DNA from: Negadavirga shengliensis
Lineage (GTDB): Bacteria > Bacteroidota > Bacteroidia > Cytophagales > Cyclobacteriaceae
Assembly (NCBI RefSeq): GCF_042652345.1
Contig: NZ_JBHSJJ010000023.1
Coordinates: forward strand, 1 to 64,000
Direction: 5' to 3'
Length of the DNA: 64,000 bases
Shown piece after piece: positions 16,413 to 24,747 of this stretch; the stretch's first letter is position 1; each line of letters begins with the position of its first letter. Under the pieces are notes generated by a model. The model saw nothing but the letters and a program-made list of their open reading frames with translations, ran no database searches and had not been told where the DNA came from. Both the position numbers and the translations under genes were made by a program.

Positions 16413-16504
16413 ATGAAATCGAGCATGACGGAAGCGACACAAACTGGGATGATTATCTATCATGCGAGATTCCTTATGGCCTATTGAGAAAAAATTATAA
16501 CCAT
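16413..16504 (+). repeat. ATG-to-ATG mini-ORF repeat, copy 1b
   Basis: Codes a 24-residue peptide MKSSMTEATQTGMII followed by YHARFLMAY, stop TGA at 16485-16487. The tail GAAAAAATTATAACCAT runs straight into ATG 16505 of the hydrolase gene. It is in tandem with copy 1a. The peptide could be a leader or the whole block a mobile start region; see findings. Confidence 0.7.
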
Positions 16505-17386
16505 ATGAAAAGGAAAATTGCTTTGGCTGTTACAATAGGGGTAGCGCTATCCCTTGCTTCATGTAATGTTACTTCAAAACAGGGTTCAGACACTATGAAA
16601 ATGCAATCGGAAGTTATGGGTAATGGCTCCCCTATTGTCCTTGTACCAGGCGGCTTAACCGGATGGGCGAGTTGGGAACCTTTTGTAGAAGGGTTTTCTA
16701 AAGACAGAACCGTCATTAGGGTCCAACTATTGGGGGTTCAATTCGGCTTGGAGAACCGACCGCTGCCGGAAGATTATTCGGTAAAGATGGAAAGTGGTGC
16801 CTTGGCGGCAACGCTGGATGCTTTAGGATACCAAATGCCGGTAGATGTGGTTGCATGGTCCTATGGCGCATTTACAGCGCTTGATTATGCACTTGACAAC
16901 CCTGACAGAATCCGAACATTGACCTTGATTGAACCGCCCGCGATGTGGGTGCTTCGTGCTACGGGAAAATGGAACCAGGAAGCGCAGGAAATGGCTGAGT
17001 TCAGCCGGTCCTTTCAAGATGAAGTCACCGAAGATATGCTTGCGGAGTTTTTAAAAAATGCCGGATTTGTACAGCCCGGCCAATCCGCGAGAGAATTGCT
17101 TCAATGGGATCATTGGGTGCCTTTTAGGCGTTCGTTGCGCATCAATCCTTATACAGTGACCCATCAGGACGAGGTGGGCCGGTTGAAATCATTTCAATCG
17201 CCCACTATGCTGGTAAAAGGCACCGGTTCCTCACCATTTCTGCATCAGATCATCGACGGGCTTTCCGAGCATATTCCCCATTCAACGGTGGTAGAATTTC
17301 CCGGCGGACATGCACCCCATCTCGTATCCCGTGACAGTTTCCTGGTTGAACTGGAAAGATTTCAAAGCCACGTTACCCAGCAATGA
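16505..17386 (+). CDS. Exported alpha/beta hydrolase, lipoprotein
   Basis: 293 residues. MKRKIALAVTIGVALSLASC gives a lipoprotein signal. The fold is alpha/beta hydrolase: oxyanion part LVPGGLTGWASW, nucleophile AWSYGA (Ser in a variant of GxSxG), acidic region before LVKGTGSSP, and His in PGGHAPH. Probably an esterase or lactonase-like enzyme in the periplasm or at the membrane; substrate unknown. The ATG is the last element of repeat copy 1b. A start 21 bases upstream would lie within the repeat and is unlikely. Confidence 0.8.
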   Translation: MKRKIALAVTIGVALSLASCNVTSKQGSDTMKMQSEVMGNGSPIVLVPGGLTGWASWEPFVEGFSKDRTVIRVQLLGVQFGLENRPLPEDYSVKMESGALAATLDALGYQMPVDVVAWSYGAFTALDYALDNPDRIRTLTLIEPPAMWVLRATGKWNQEAQEMAEFSRSFQDEVTEDMLAEFLKNAGFVQPGQSARELLQWDHWVPFRRSLRINPYTVTHQDEVGRLKSFQSPTMLVKGTGSSPFLHQIIDGLSEHIPHSTVVEFPGGHAPHLVSRDSFLVELERFQSHVTQQ

Positions 17387-17572
17387 TCATGAGAACGCTG
17401 TTTAGATTGACATTTCTAACCTGTTGGAGCGGGATTCGCCAGTCCGAGCTTGTCTGACGCCGCGGTAAATGTCGGCAACACCATCATCACGATGCTGACC
17501 CATGATATCTACCGACCGAGAGAAAACCGATAAAAACCCCATACCCAAATACTAACCAATCAAAGTCGAACA

Positions 17573-18262
17573 ATGAAAACAAACAACAATTCAAGAAGGA
17601 ATTTCCTGGAAACCGTGGTGCTGGGCACCGCGGTGGGTGGATTTTCCGCTTTCGCAGGAGCTGTGTCGGCCCAGCCGCTCAGTTCTGCTCCCGCCGCAAC
17701 ACCCAGTGATGCGGACGAATGGTTTAAGAAAATCAAGGGTAAGCACCGGGTAGTCTATGATGTGACCCAGCCTCATGGCGTATTCCCCTTCGCCTGGCCC
17801 CGGGTATTTCTACTGACGAATGAAGCTACCGGTACTCCCGAAAATGAGTGCAATGTAGTCGTGGTGCTGCGACATGATGCCATTCCTTATGCGTTGGAAA
17901 ACAGCCTCTGGCCCAAGTACAATTTCACGGAGATGTTTCATGCTCCAGATCCCATGACGGGAGAACCTGTTTCCAAAAATCCGTTTTGGAAGCCTGCACC
18001 AGGAACTTTCCAGTTTCCGGGATTCGGCGAAGTGGCGATAGGAATCGACCAGCTGCAAGCCAGTGGCGTGATGTTTTGCGTATGCAATGCCGCCCTGACC
18101 GTGTATTCCGCCGCCGCGGCACAGGCCATGAACCTGGATGCCGGGGAAGTGTACCAGGAATGGTCGGATGGATTGCTGCCTGACATCCAGGTCGTCCCAT
18201 CCGGTGTCTGGGCCCTGGGCCGGGCACAGGAACACGGCTGTGCCTACATCTTCGCCGGCTGA
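17573..18262 (+). CDS. Tat-exported DsrE/DsrF-like protein
   Basis: 229 residues. The N-terminus has SRRNFLE, a Tat-type twin-Arg motif, followed by a hydrophobic segment and cleavage near VSAQP. The mature part (CNVVVVLRHDAIPYAL, ASGVMFCVCNAALTVYSAAA, and a C-terminal GVWALGRAQEHGCAYIF) has the DsrE-like fold, whose cytoplasmic relatives transfer sulfur through a Cys. Two Cys in FCVCNAA could be the sulfur carrier. The next gene codes another DsrE-like protein and the third a TsdA-like cytochrome. All are in the same direction with small gaps, so a sulfur-oxidising operon is likely. Confidence 0.7.
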   Translation: MKTNNNSRRNFLETVVLGTAVGGFSAFAGAVSAQPLSSAPAATPSDADEWFKKIKGKHRVVYDVTQPHGVFPFAWPRVFLLTNEATGTPENECNVVVVLRHDAIPYALENSLWPKYNFTEMFHAPDPMTGEPVSKNPFWKPAPGTFQFPGFGEVAIGIDQLQASGVMFCVCNAALTVYSAAAAQAMNLDAGEVYQEWSDGLLPDIQVVPSGVWALGRAQEHGCAYIFAG

Positions 18263-18295
18263 GTCCGGTAGACATGGGTTGACAAAAATCCGCAA

Positions 18296-18715
18296 ATGAT
18301 GAAAAAACTCTTGTTTCTGATCCCATTGCTGGCAGCTACCCTGACGGCAATGGGACAAAATGAGCCGGTCAAGATCCTCTTCGATCTGACCAGCAAAGAC
18401 CCGGAGGTACACCAGGCCACTATTCGGCACGTGACGGCGATGTCAGCATCCTATCCCGAGGCCGAATTTCAAGTGGTAATGTATGGGGGCGGTGTATTTA
18501 TGGTGGTTCCTGAGCAATCTTCCGTCACGAAAGAAGTCCAGGAACTGGTTACCCGTGACAACGTCCGGTTTGTCGTCTGTGAAATGGGACTGAAGAGGCA
18601 TCAGTTACAGATGTCCAACCTGATCCCCGGTGTGGGATCGGTGCCGGACGGAATTCTGGAGCTGGTTCAGAAGCAGCGACAGGGATGGGGGTATATAAAA
18701 GAAGGAGGGCTGTAA
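18296..18715 (+). CDS. Exported small DsrE-like protein
   Basis: 139 residues. The signal peptide MMKKLLFLIPLLAATLTAMG is followed by a single DsrE-like domain: VKILFDLTSKDPEVHQATIR, FQVVMYGGGVFMVV, and FVVCEMGLKRHQL with one Cys as likely sulfur carrier. It is close to the family of periplasmic DsrE proteins seen with thiosulfate enzymes. ATG at 18299 is an alternative start. It stands between the Tat-exported DsrE-like gene and the dihaem cytochrome gene. Confidence 0.7.
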   Translation: MMKKLLFLIPLLAATLTAMGQNEPVKILFDLTSKDPEVHQATIRHVTAMSASYPEAEFQVVMYGGGVFMVVPEQSSVTKEVQELVTRDNVRFVVCEMGLKRHQLQMSNLIPGVGSVPDGILELVQKQRQGWGYIKEGGL

Positions 18716-18791
18716 AAGCTCTCTTTCTCCTGCTTTGATCAATTGTCAGGTCCCGCGTGACCTGTCCGGTTAAAACCAAACGCACGGATCA

Positions 18792-19829
18792 ATGAGGTAT
18801 CAGGAAGAAAATTTCATGCAGGCAGTAAAACGGCTCACACTCCTCGTCCAAACGTTAATTGGATGTGTAGTGGGCGGGACAGCCCTTATAATGGCAGTAG
18901 AGTTCGGTCTGTTTTCGCTTGGTCCTTCCCGAGATACCATTTCCACCGTCAACGCGGGAGGTCCGGGCTTGCATGAGGGGTCGGCTCTCTGGCAGGCCCC
19001 CGACACGTCTTCCATCCCTCACACTGAGGAGGGCAAACTGATCAGGTACGGAAGGGAGCTGATTGCCCATACTTCCAGGTACCTTGGTCCCCGTGGAGCG
19101 GTGAAGCCCCTCAGCAACGGGATGAATTGCCAGAACTGCCATCTGAAGGCGGGCACAGTACCTTTCGGGAACAATTATGGAAAAGTAGCGGCTACCTACC
19201 CCAAGCTACGCAACCGCTCGGGTACTGTGGAAGGTTTTGAAAAACGAATCAATGACTGCATAGAGCGCAGTCTGAATGGAGAAAAGCTTGACCCGGACAG
19301 CCGGGAAATGCAGGCCATGATCGCTTACCTGAAATGGGTAGGAAAAGAGGTGAAAACGGACGATTCCCTCACAGGTTTCGGTCTCAAAGAACTGGAGCCC
19401 CTTAACCGCCCGGCCGACCCTGTCAAGGGCAAGCTGGCTTATAACCTGTATTGTTCCCGTTGTCATGGGAATAACGGGGAAGGTCAATTGGCGGAGGACA
19501 ATCTTGAATGGCTGTACCCACCTCTACATGGGGACCAAAGTTATAACATCGGGGCCGGCCTGTACCGGCTTTCCCGGTTTGCGGCATTTATCAAAGCCAA
19601 TATGCCCTTAGGGGTAACGTTTGAAAACCCTTTTTTATCGGACGAAGAAGCCTGGGATATAGCGGCTTATGTCAACTCCATGCCCCGGCCTTCCATGGAC
19701 TTATCGATGGATTGGCCGGATATTTCCAAAAAGCCTGTCGATCATCCCTTCGGTCCCTATGCAGATGCTTTTACCGAAGAACAACATAAATATGGTCCTT
19801 TTGACCCCATTAAAGAAAACCAGCCCTAG
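18792..19829 (+). CDS. Dihaem cytochrome c, TsdA (thiosulfate dehydrogenase)-like
   Basis: 345 residues. An N-terminal anchor (about residues 17-37, LVQTLIGCVVGGTALIMAVE) is followed by two c-type haem sites: CQNCH near residue 113 and CSRCH near 222. In the first domain KRINDCIERSLNG has the Cys that ligates haem 1 in TsdA enzymes. TsdA oxidises thiosulfate to tetrathionate in the periplasm. The exact reaction is unproven, but the Cys and the two DsrE-like neighbours support sulfur chemistry. ATG at 18816 would also give the anchor. Confidence 0.8.
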   Translation: MRYQEENFMQAVKRLTLLVQTLIGCVVGGTALIMAVEFGLFSLGPSRDTISTVNAGGPGLHEGSALWQAPDTSSIPHTEEGKLIRYGRELIAHTSRYLGPRGAVKPLSNGMNCQNCHLKAGTVPFGNNYGKVAATYPKLRNRSGTVEGFEKRINDCIERSLNGEKLDPDSREMQAMIAYLKWVGKEVKTDDSLTGFGLKELEPLNRPADPVKGKLAYNLYCSRCHGNNGEGQLAEDNLEWLYPPLHGDQSYNIGAGLYRLSRFAAFIKANMPLGVTFENPFLSDEEAWDIAAYVNSMPRPSMDLSMDWPDISKKPVDHPFGPYADAFTEEQHKYGPFDPIKENQP

Positions 19830-19870
19830 AAGGAACTATTGGGATTTTCTAAACACCAAACGACAAAGTC

Positions 19871-20013
19871 ATGAAAATACCGTTGCCATTATTCTACTGA
19901 TTCTGGGGATCGCGATGATCGCCATAAGTTTCAAAAATCAAATACTTCCGCCGGGCCTTACCGGGGTAGGCTTTTTGGCGATCAGCGTGCTGTTGTTTAG
20001 GAAAGAAATATAG
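19871..20013 (+). pseudogene. Small membrane protein frame, probably frameshifted at start
   Basis: One frame reads ENTVAIILLILGIAMIAISF, then a loop and a second hydrophobic segment (GVGFLAISVLLF), with a stop at 20011-20013. ATG at 19871 is out of frame by one base; one more A in the run would give an intact 48-codon protein beginning MKNTVAIILL. It may be a broken gene or a sequence error. Confidence 0.3.
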
Positions 20014-20115
20014 ACTGAAAAGATCCTATTTTGCGAAAGTTAACAGCAATGGATAGCCGGCGGAACGGGACTCTCCAATCTAACCGGCTATGCGCTCCAG
20101 ACCACTACTATTGGG

Positions 20116-20277
20116 TCAAGGGTCAGCTTTCGGGTTAACCACCGAATTTTTGTCCACGAATTTCACTAACCCACTGGGGTCCTGGTGGTCATCAAATGTC
20201 ACATTGTAGTTTACAATAAACATTCCGAAAATGGCGTATGCTCTGGCTAGGTCGAATCCGATTGTCCTGACGTTCAT
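20116..20277 (-). pseudogene. N-terminal remnant of a DUF418/HGSNAT-like membrane protein
   Basis: The minus strand reads MNVRTIGFDLARAYAIFGMF, then IVNYNVTFDDHQDPSGLVKF and a stop at 20118-20116, 53 residues in all. RxxGFDLARAxAIFGMxIVN is the typical start of DUF418/YeiB-type proteins, which are about 400 residues with many membrane segments. Only this part remains. Confidence 0.55.
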
Positions 20278-20355
20278 GGTGTTTGATGTTTAGGTTCAAG
20301 GTAAAGTTGAAACATCTTCCCCTGTTTTCATTTGACATAGATCAAATAATCGGAT

Positions 20356-20751
20356 TCAGATCTTAGACCTTATTCTACTCAATGTTTCCAAAGAAACGCC
20401 CAGGTAGGAGGCGATGAAAGTGATGTATTGAATGATATGGGGGTGGGATTCTAGTAAATGTAAGTAACGGCCAGTTGCAGATTGGGTATAGAACCGGTGC
20501 AGCTTTTCTTCCAGCCACATGGCATAAAATTCCGTTATCTTGACGTCGAATTCATGTAACTCGGGGTCGACATACGTGTCAGTGAAGGGCTGGATGATGA
20601 ACAACTCATTTGTCATACCAGCTTGCAAAGCAAGCTGACGCCTGATTCCAACAACGGACATCAAAACAACCGGTTGGATGCGGGTGAAGATGTTTGAGCT
20701 TGAAAATTGCGACTTCAAGTTGGCAAACTCTCTGGGAGCCAGCTTAAACAT
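20356..20751 (-). pseudogene. Composite remnant: ORF6N-like start joined to a Crp/Fnr-like C-terminal half
   Basis: The first about 20 residues (MFKLAPREFANLKSQFSSSN) match the ORF6N domain of phage-like proteins. The last about 75 (KITEFYAMWLEEKLHRFYTQ, then YITFIASYLGVSLETLSRIR) match the DNA-binding half of Crp/Fnr-family regulators, with a two-residue loss just before IASYLG. The middle 25 or so residues come from a palindromic intergenic repeat (AGCTTGCAAAGCAAGCT, about 20620). It is a chance fusion of two remnants, not a functional regulator. Confidence 0.55.
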
Positions 20752-20820
20752 AAAGTCTTCCGGGAAGTGGTCTTTTTCTTTGGCTTTTTAGTATTGTCCG
20801 GGGTGATAACTGTTATTTTT

Positions 20821-21624
20821 TCAAAAAGGAATCTTGGTGACTTTGTAATTCAGTGCGGTGGTTGTTCCCGCCGTGACATCTACGGTTACGCCTGTGATTT
20901 TTCCGGCCATCGCTGATGCGAGGAATACGGCCGTATTCGCAATGTCTTGCATCATGGGTAATTGCTTCAACATGGTGTCATTTTCTAATTTTGCCATGAA
21001 TTCACTTACTTCTTTGGATGCATTGTCCAATGCTTCCATAAAAGGCCGGGAATCAGGCGATCCTGCCGACCTGATATTGACGACACGTACACCATAAGCG
21101 CCCAGTTCGGTTGCCAGGTTCCTTGAAAAACTTTCAATAGCGCAGCAAGCGGGCCCAAAACCACCCACGTTTGCGTAACCGATACCCCCTGGAGTTGCTG
21201 TAAGGGAAAGAATAACGCCCGCATTTTGGCCTGTCATTATTCTTGCAGCTGCGGTGGCGGTCAGGAATTGCGTTTGCATGGCGATGTGGATAGGGCGCTG
21301 GAAATCGGCTAATGTCATTTCTGTCAAAGGAATATCCTGCGTATCCTGCAGACCAATGGCGTTGAAAGAAATATCGATACTTCCGGCTTTTTGTTTAACC
21401 GTGTTCAAATGGGTCGTTATCGCTTCGGCATCCAAGGCATCAACTTCTCCGGCTTCTGCCATGCCGCCCTGGGAATTGATGTCGTCGGCAACCTTCCGCG
21501 CGGCGTCCATTCTCTTATGCGTGACAAATACTTTTGCTCCTGCATCGGCAAATGACCGGGCTATTGCTCCTCCCAAGGAAGGGCCTGCGCCATATATAAC
21601 GGCATTTTTGTTTTGAAGTAACAT
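20821..21624 (-). CDS. Short-chain dehydrogenase/reductase with altered active site
   Basis: 267 residues. The Rossmann start AVIYGAGPSLGGAIARSFAD fits the classical SDR/enoyl-reductase pattern. The catalytic stretch is unusual: after VILSLTATPGG (Ser present), the usual YxxxK is GGFGPACCAIESF, with no Tyr and no Lys. The C-terminal nucleotide and substrate part (VTVDVTAGTTTA) is present. It may act on a special substrate or bind NAD(P) without normal catalysis. The stop is just after a possible sigma promoter region; the gene is monocistronic. Confidence 0.75.
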   Translation of the reverse strand: MLLQNKNAVIYGAGPSLGGAIARSFADAGAKVFVTHKRMDAARKVADDINSQGGMAEAGEVDALDAEAITTHLNTVKQKAGSIDISFNAIGLQDTQDIPLTEMTLADFQRPIHIAMQTQFLTATAAARIMTGQNAGVILSLTATPGGIGYANVGGFGPACCAIESFSRNLATELGAYGVRVVNIRSAGSPDSRPFMEALDNASKEVSEFMAKLENDTMLKQLPMMQDIANTAVFLASAMAGKITGVTVDVTAGTTTALNYKVTKIPF

Positions 21625-21826
21625 CGTTTTTTGTTTTAGTGCTGACCAAAATTGGCGGTTAATAATGAAATTTCAAGGGTAGGTATACGACAATTGAGGG
21701 GGGGATTTATGCCAGCTATTGACGGAAGTGTCCGTATGTCATTTTAGCCCCTGTGATTGTCGTATCCGCACCGTAGTGGATAAGGTGTTATTGTCGAGAT
21801 TCGTATCTCAACAAAACGGTATGGTT

Positions 21827-22420
21827 ATGAGAAAAATAATTGTCTTATCCATGATCACATTGGATGGCGTAATGCAAGCGCCTGGAGGGCCTGAGGAAGA
21901 CACATCAGGCGGTTTCAAATATGGCGGTTGGGTGGCACCGTATTCTGACGAGATTTATGACAAAGTGGTGCAAGAAGAGCTGAAACCCGCAGCGTATCTT
22001 TTAGGCAGAAAAACTTTTAAAATATGGGAAAACTACTGGCCGGCCCATGCAGGCTTTTGGCCGGGTATCAATGATGGCACGAAATACGTCCTGTCCAGGA
22101 CGTTGAAAAAGTCGGATTGGAAAAACTCTGTTTTCCTTAAAAGCCTCGCAGACATCAAAAAGCTCAAACAATCACAAGGCCCTGATATTCAAGTTTGGGG
22201 CAGCAGTGAGCTCATTCAACTGCTGCTGAAGAATGATTTAGTAGACGAACTCCGGCTCAAAATTCACCCCTTGACTCTTGGTAAAGGAAAAAAATTGTTT
22301 GACAACGGCGTGATTCCGACAGCATTTACATTAGCAGAAAGTACGGTTACCACAACCGGAGTGATTATTGCCAATTACAAGCGGGCTGGGGAAGTAAAGA
22401 CAGGTACTGTTGGGGTTTAA
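21827..22420 (+). CDS. DHFR-like/RibD C-terminal family protein
   Basis: 197 residues beginning MRKIIVLSMITLDGVMQAPG, then YLLGRKTFKIWENYW, YVLSRTLKKSDWKNS and LKIHPLTLGKGKKLF, all markers of the dihydrofolate-reductase-like protein family. It presumably binds NADPH; the substrate is unknown. ATG at 21821 adds two residues. The gene is followed 6 bases later by the mini-ORF repeat and then a VOC gene. A second member is the cassette gene at 7096. Confidence 0.75.
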   Translation: MRKIIVLSMITLDGVMQAPGGPEEDTSGGFKYGGWVAPYSDEIYDKVVQEELKPAAYLLGRKTFKIWENYWPAHAGFWPGINDGTKYVLSRTLKKSDWKNSVFLKSLADIKKLKQSQGPDIQVWGSSELIQLLLKNDLVDELRLKIHPLTLGKGKKLFDNGVIPTAFTLAESTVTTTGVIIANYKRAGEVKTGTVGV

Positions 22421-22426
22421 GACGAA

Positions 22427-22571
22427 ATGAAACCGGGCACATGACGCACGCAGCACACACTGGGATGCCGCGATAGCCCCGATAGCTATCGGGGGGGGAA
22501 ACATGCGGGACAAGCTATTCCGACCTGAGGTGCGGGACGAGTTATGACCATTGAAAAACAATTATAAACAG
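22427..22571 (+). repeat. ATG-to-ATG mini-ORF repeat, copy 2
   Basis: Starts ATGAAACCGGGCACATGA, where one change makes an early stop; the mini-ORF is broken here. It has the perfect palindrome CCCCGATAGCTATCGGGG again and ends TTGAAAAACAATTATAAACAG. The terminal ATG (22572) opens the short frame MNYGKK, and the VOC gene uses ATG 22579 seven bases beyond. Confidence 0.7.
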
Positions 22572-22578
22572 ATGAACT

Positions 22579-23031
22579 ATGGTAAAAAATAAATTACTGA
22601 GAATGGACAATGTCGGCATTGTTGTAGAATCCCTTGATGACGCCATCTCTTTTTTCACAGAGATAGGCCTGAAGCTCGAAGGACGAGCCACAGTCGAAGG
22701 GGAATGGGCCGGTCGTGTTACCGGATTGGGTTCCCAGTCGGTAGAGATTGCGATGATGGTTACCCCCGATGGCCACAGCCGGCTTGAGATTTCGCGGTTT
22801 CTCACCCCGCCTACGATCTCGGATCACCGTACCGCTCCTGTGAACGCCCTGGGGTACCTGCGCGTCATGTTCACGGTTGAAGACATTGATGAGATGGTAA
22901 CCCGGCTACGCAGGCTTGGCGCTCAGCTCGTTGGCGAAGTGGTTCAGTACGAGGACTCGTATCGGCTCTGCTACATTCGCGGAACCGAAGGGATTCTTAT
23001 CGGGCTGGCAGAACAACTCAATAATACATGA
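22579..23031 (+). CDS. VOC (glyoxalase/dioxygenase-like) family protein
   Basis: 150 residues, two VOC half-domains: MDNVGIVVESLDDAISFFTE with LGSQSVEIAMMVTPDG, and GYLRVMFTVEDIDEMVTRLR with IRGTEGILIGLAEQL. Metal-site His positions fit the glyoxalase/bleomycin-resistance superfamily only partly. Substrate unknown. Its ATG lies 7 bases after the terminal ATG of repeat copy 2. Confidence 0.75.
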   Translation: MVKNKLLRMDNVGIVVESLDDAISFFTEIGLKLEGRATVEGEWAGRVTGLGSQSVEIAMMVTPDGHSRLEISRFLTPPTISDHRTAPVNALGYLRVMFTVEDIDEMVTRLRRLGAQLVGEVVQYEDSYRLCYIRGTEGILIGLAEQLNNT

Positions 23032-23211
23032 GTGGCGGAAGTTGGATAAAAACGATGACCGAAGAATTTTCATTTGAACTTAGAGAACACTGACAGACGA
23101 AAAAAAGACCAGTAGCTAACGACGGGTCTGGCGTCAGCTGTTCCCATAATCCCTGATGCTGCCATTCCAATTGGGTGGGGGAGGAGGTGGAGACAGGTAT
23201 GATGAGACCGT

Positions 23212-24735
23212 TCAGAATGTAAAGGTAAAGCCCCCATATAAACGTCCGTTCAGCATTCCGGAACGGCCTTTCCGCTGTTCATTGATCAACCACTGCCTGT
23301 CATCGACATAAGCCAATCTGAAGTTTCTCAGCCGGACGGAAAGGGAATGACTTTTTTGCAGGGCAGAAATCCCTGCGGAGATCAGGACGTCATTCATGGG
23401 AATGTAGTTCACGCCAAAAGCAGCGTCATATATTCCATTTTCGTCCAGGATCACATCCGCTCCAAAATTGAACCTGACCCATTTGTAATTGGCTCCCAAG
23501 CCCAGGGCCCTGGTACCTCTGACGGGGGGATTTTCATTACCCGGAAGGAAGGCATCGGAATAGAGTTCCGAATCCAGCAGGTTCATGGCATTGAGACCCA
23601 ATTGCAAAAATTTGGTAGGCTTATAGCTCAGGGACAGATCCAAGTCAAACACCTGACGCTTGATCTTTATGTCGTAAAATTCTCCGTTCGTGTCGGGAAT
23701 CAATTCAAGCAAATCGGGAATATCAAAATCCTGCCAAACCGACTTCAGGGAGACACCCGCACTCAACTGCTTGTTCACTTTAAAGGAGGGGCTGATCTGG
23801 GCAGCGATCTCCCTGAGTTTTCTGTGTGTGGAGTCTATTCTCACCCTTTCATCGTCCGGCTCACCCGGACTGCGAATGTAAGTCGCATCACGAAACTCAT
23901 CCTGACTCACCAGAATTCCCCCCACGCCGATGGAGATGCGTTCATTCAGACGGTAATGTCCGCCCAGTTTCACCTGATTTTTTATATTGGTGAAAAGGCT
24001 GACTTGTCCCTGTGCGGGACTGAAAGCCAAGGCTGATGGGTTCCAAAATGCCGCTTCGGAAAAATCCCTTCCCGGAGAGAAGTTAAACCCCATATTTCCG
24101 GTATGATAGAGCGCCGATGCGGACAGAAATTCCCCATAGGAGATTTTTCCCGGATCCAGTCCACTCGCTAAAAAAGTGCCTCCTGCAGAATAGGGCCCCA
24201 CAGAGGCAATGGAAGTCAGCAAATTAAGCAGCGCGGGTGTACCTGAAGCAACTGTCGCCGCACCCAGTTCTGACAAATCCTCCTCTGTTTGCTGTACGAT
24301 GACCGTCAGAAGGCTGTCTGCGACCAAAGGTGGCATTTCCAGTTGAAGGCACGCCTGTTGGGTCTTCCATCTGCTGATGGTCACGTAGGATTTGGAATCG
24401 TCTTTGTTTTGGCGGTCCTGATCTTCTGAGACAAAGAGCCTGTACACCGACTCCCTGCAGTCTCTACAACCCGAAACCAGGTAGACGTTGACCTGTTTGT
24501 CCTGTAGCAGGGAAAGATCCGTCCGGGTGTTGAACTCGAAGTAGCCTGTGGGACTGGTAGCCGTAATGGTGGATTGGGATGGCACAAAAGAGGGTACCAC
24601 GATCACGTTTTCAGCCCCTTTCGTGGAACTGGGAGCTTGCACGATACAGGTCACTCTGCCTTTGATGATCACATCCTGGGCTACCAATGCCGGAAGGTAG
24701 AGCACGGTCACGAGAAGTACCAGAAAAGTCTTCAT
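23212..24735 (-). CDS. Outer-membrane beta-barrel protein with exported N-terminal domain
   Basis: 507 residues. A signal peptide (MKTFLVLLVTVLYLPALVAQ) is followed by a carboxypeptidase-regulatory-like beta region with a Cys pair (VSGCRDCRES). The C-terminal half has alternating beta strands and ends in an aromatic Phe (LYGGFTFTF), typical of an outer-membrane beta-barrel. The pattern of a short periplasmic part and a barrel resembles PorP/SprF-like proteins of Bacteroidota, but no clear family is assigned. It is downstream of the 24748 gene on the same strand (12-bp gap), so the two may form an envelope pair. Confidence 0.6.
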   Translation of the reverse strand: MKTFLVLLVTVLYLPALVAQDVIIKGRVTCIVQAPSSTKGAENVIVVPSFVPSQSTITATSPTGYFEFNTRTDLSLLQDKQVNVYLVSGCRDCRESVYRLFVSEDQDRQNKDDSKSYVTISRWKTQQACLQLEMPPLVADSLLTVIVQQTEEDLSELGAATVASGTPALLNLLTSIASVGPYSAGGTFLASGLDPGKISYGEFLSASALYHTGNMGFNFSPGRDFSEAAFWNPSALAFSPAQGQVSLFTNIKNQVKLGGHYRLNERISIGVGGILVSQDEFRDATYIRSPGEPDDERVRIDSTHRKLREIAAQISPSFKVNKQLSAGVSLKSVWQDFDIPDLLELIPDTNGEFYDIKIKRQVFDLDLSLSYKPTKFLQLGLNAMNLLDSELYSDAFLPGNENPPVRGTRALGLGANYKWVRFNFGADVILDENGIYDAAFGVNYIPMNDVLISAGISALQKSHSLSVRLRNFRLAYVDDRQWLINEQRKGRSGMLNGRLYGGFTFTF

Positions 24736-24747
24736 GATAAAAGCGGG

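Noticed and set aside
16273..16504. CRISPR array suspected from tandem repeats
   Set aside because: The units are 90-140 bp, contain a coding frame and have no regular short repeat-spacer pattern; no cas gene is in the window.
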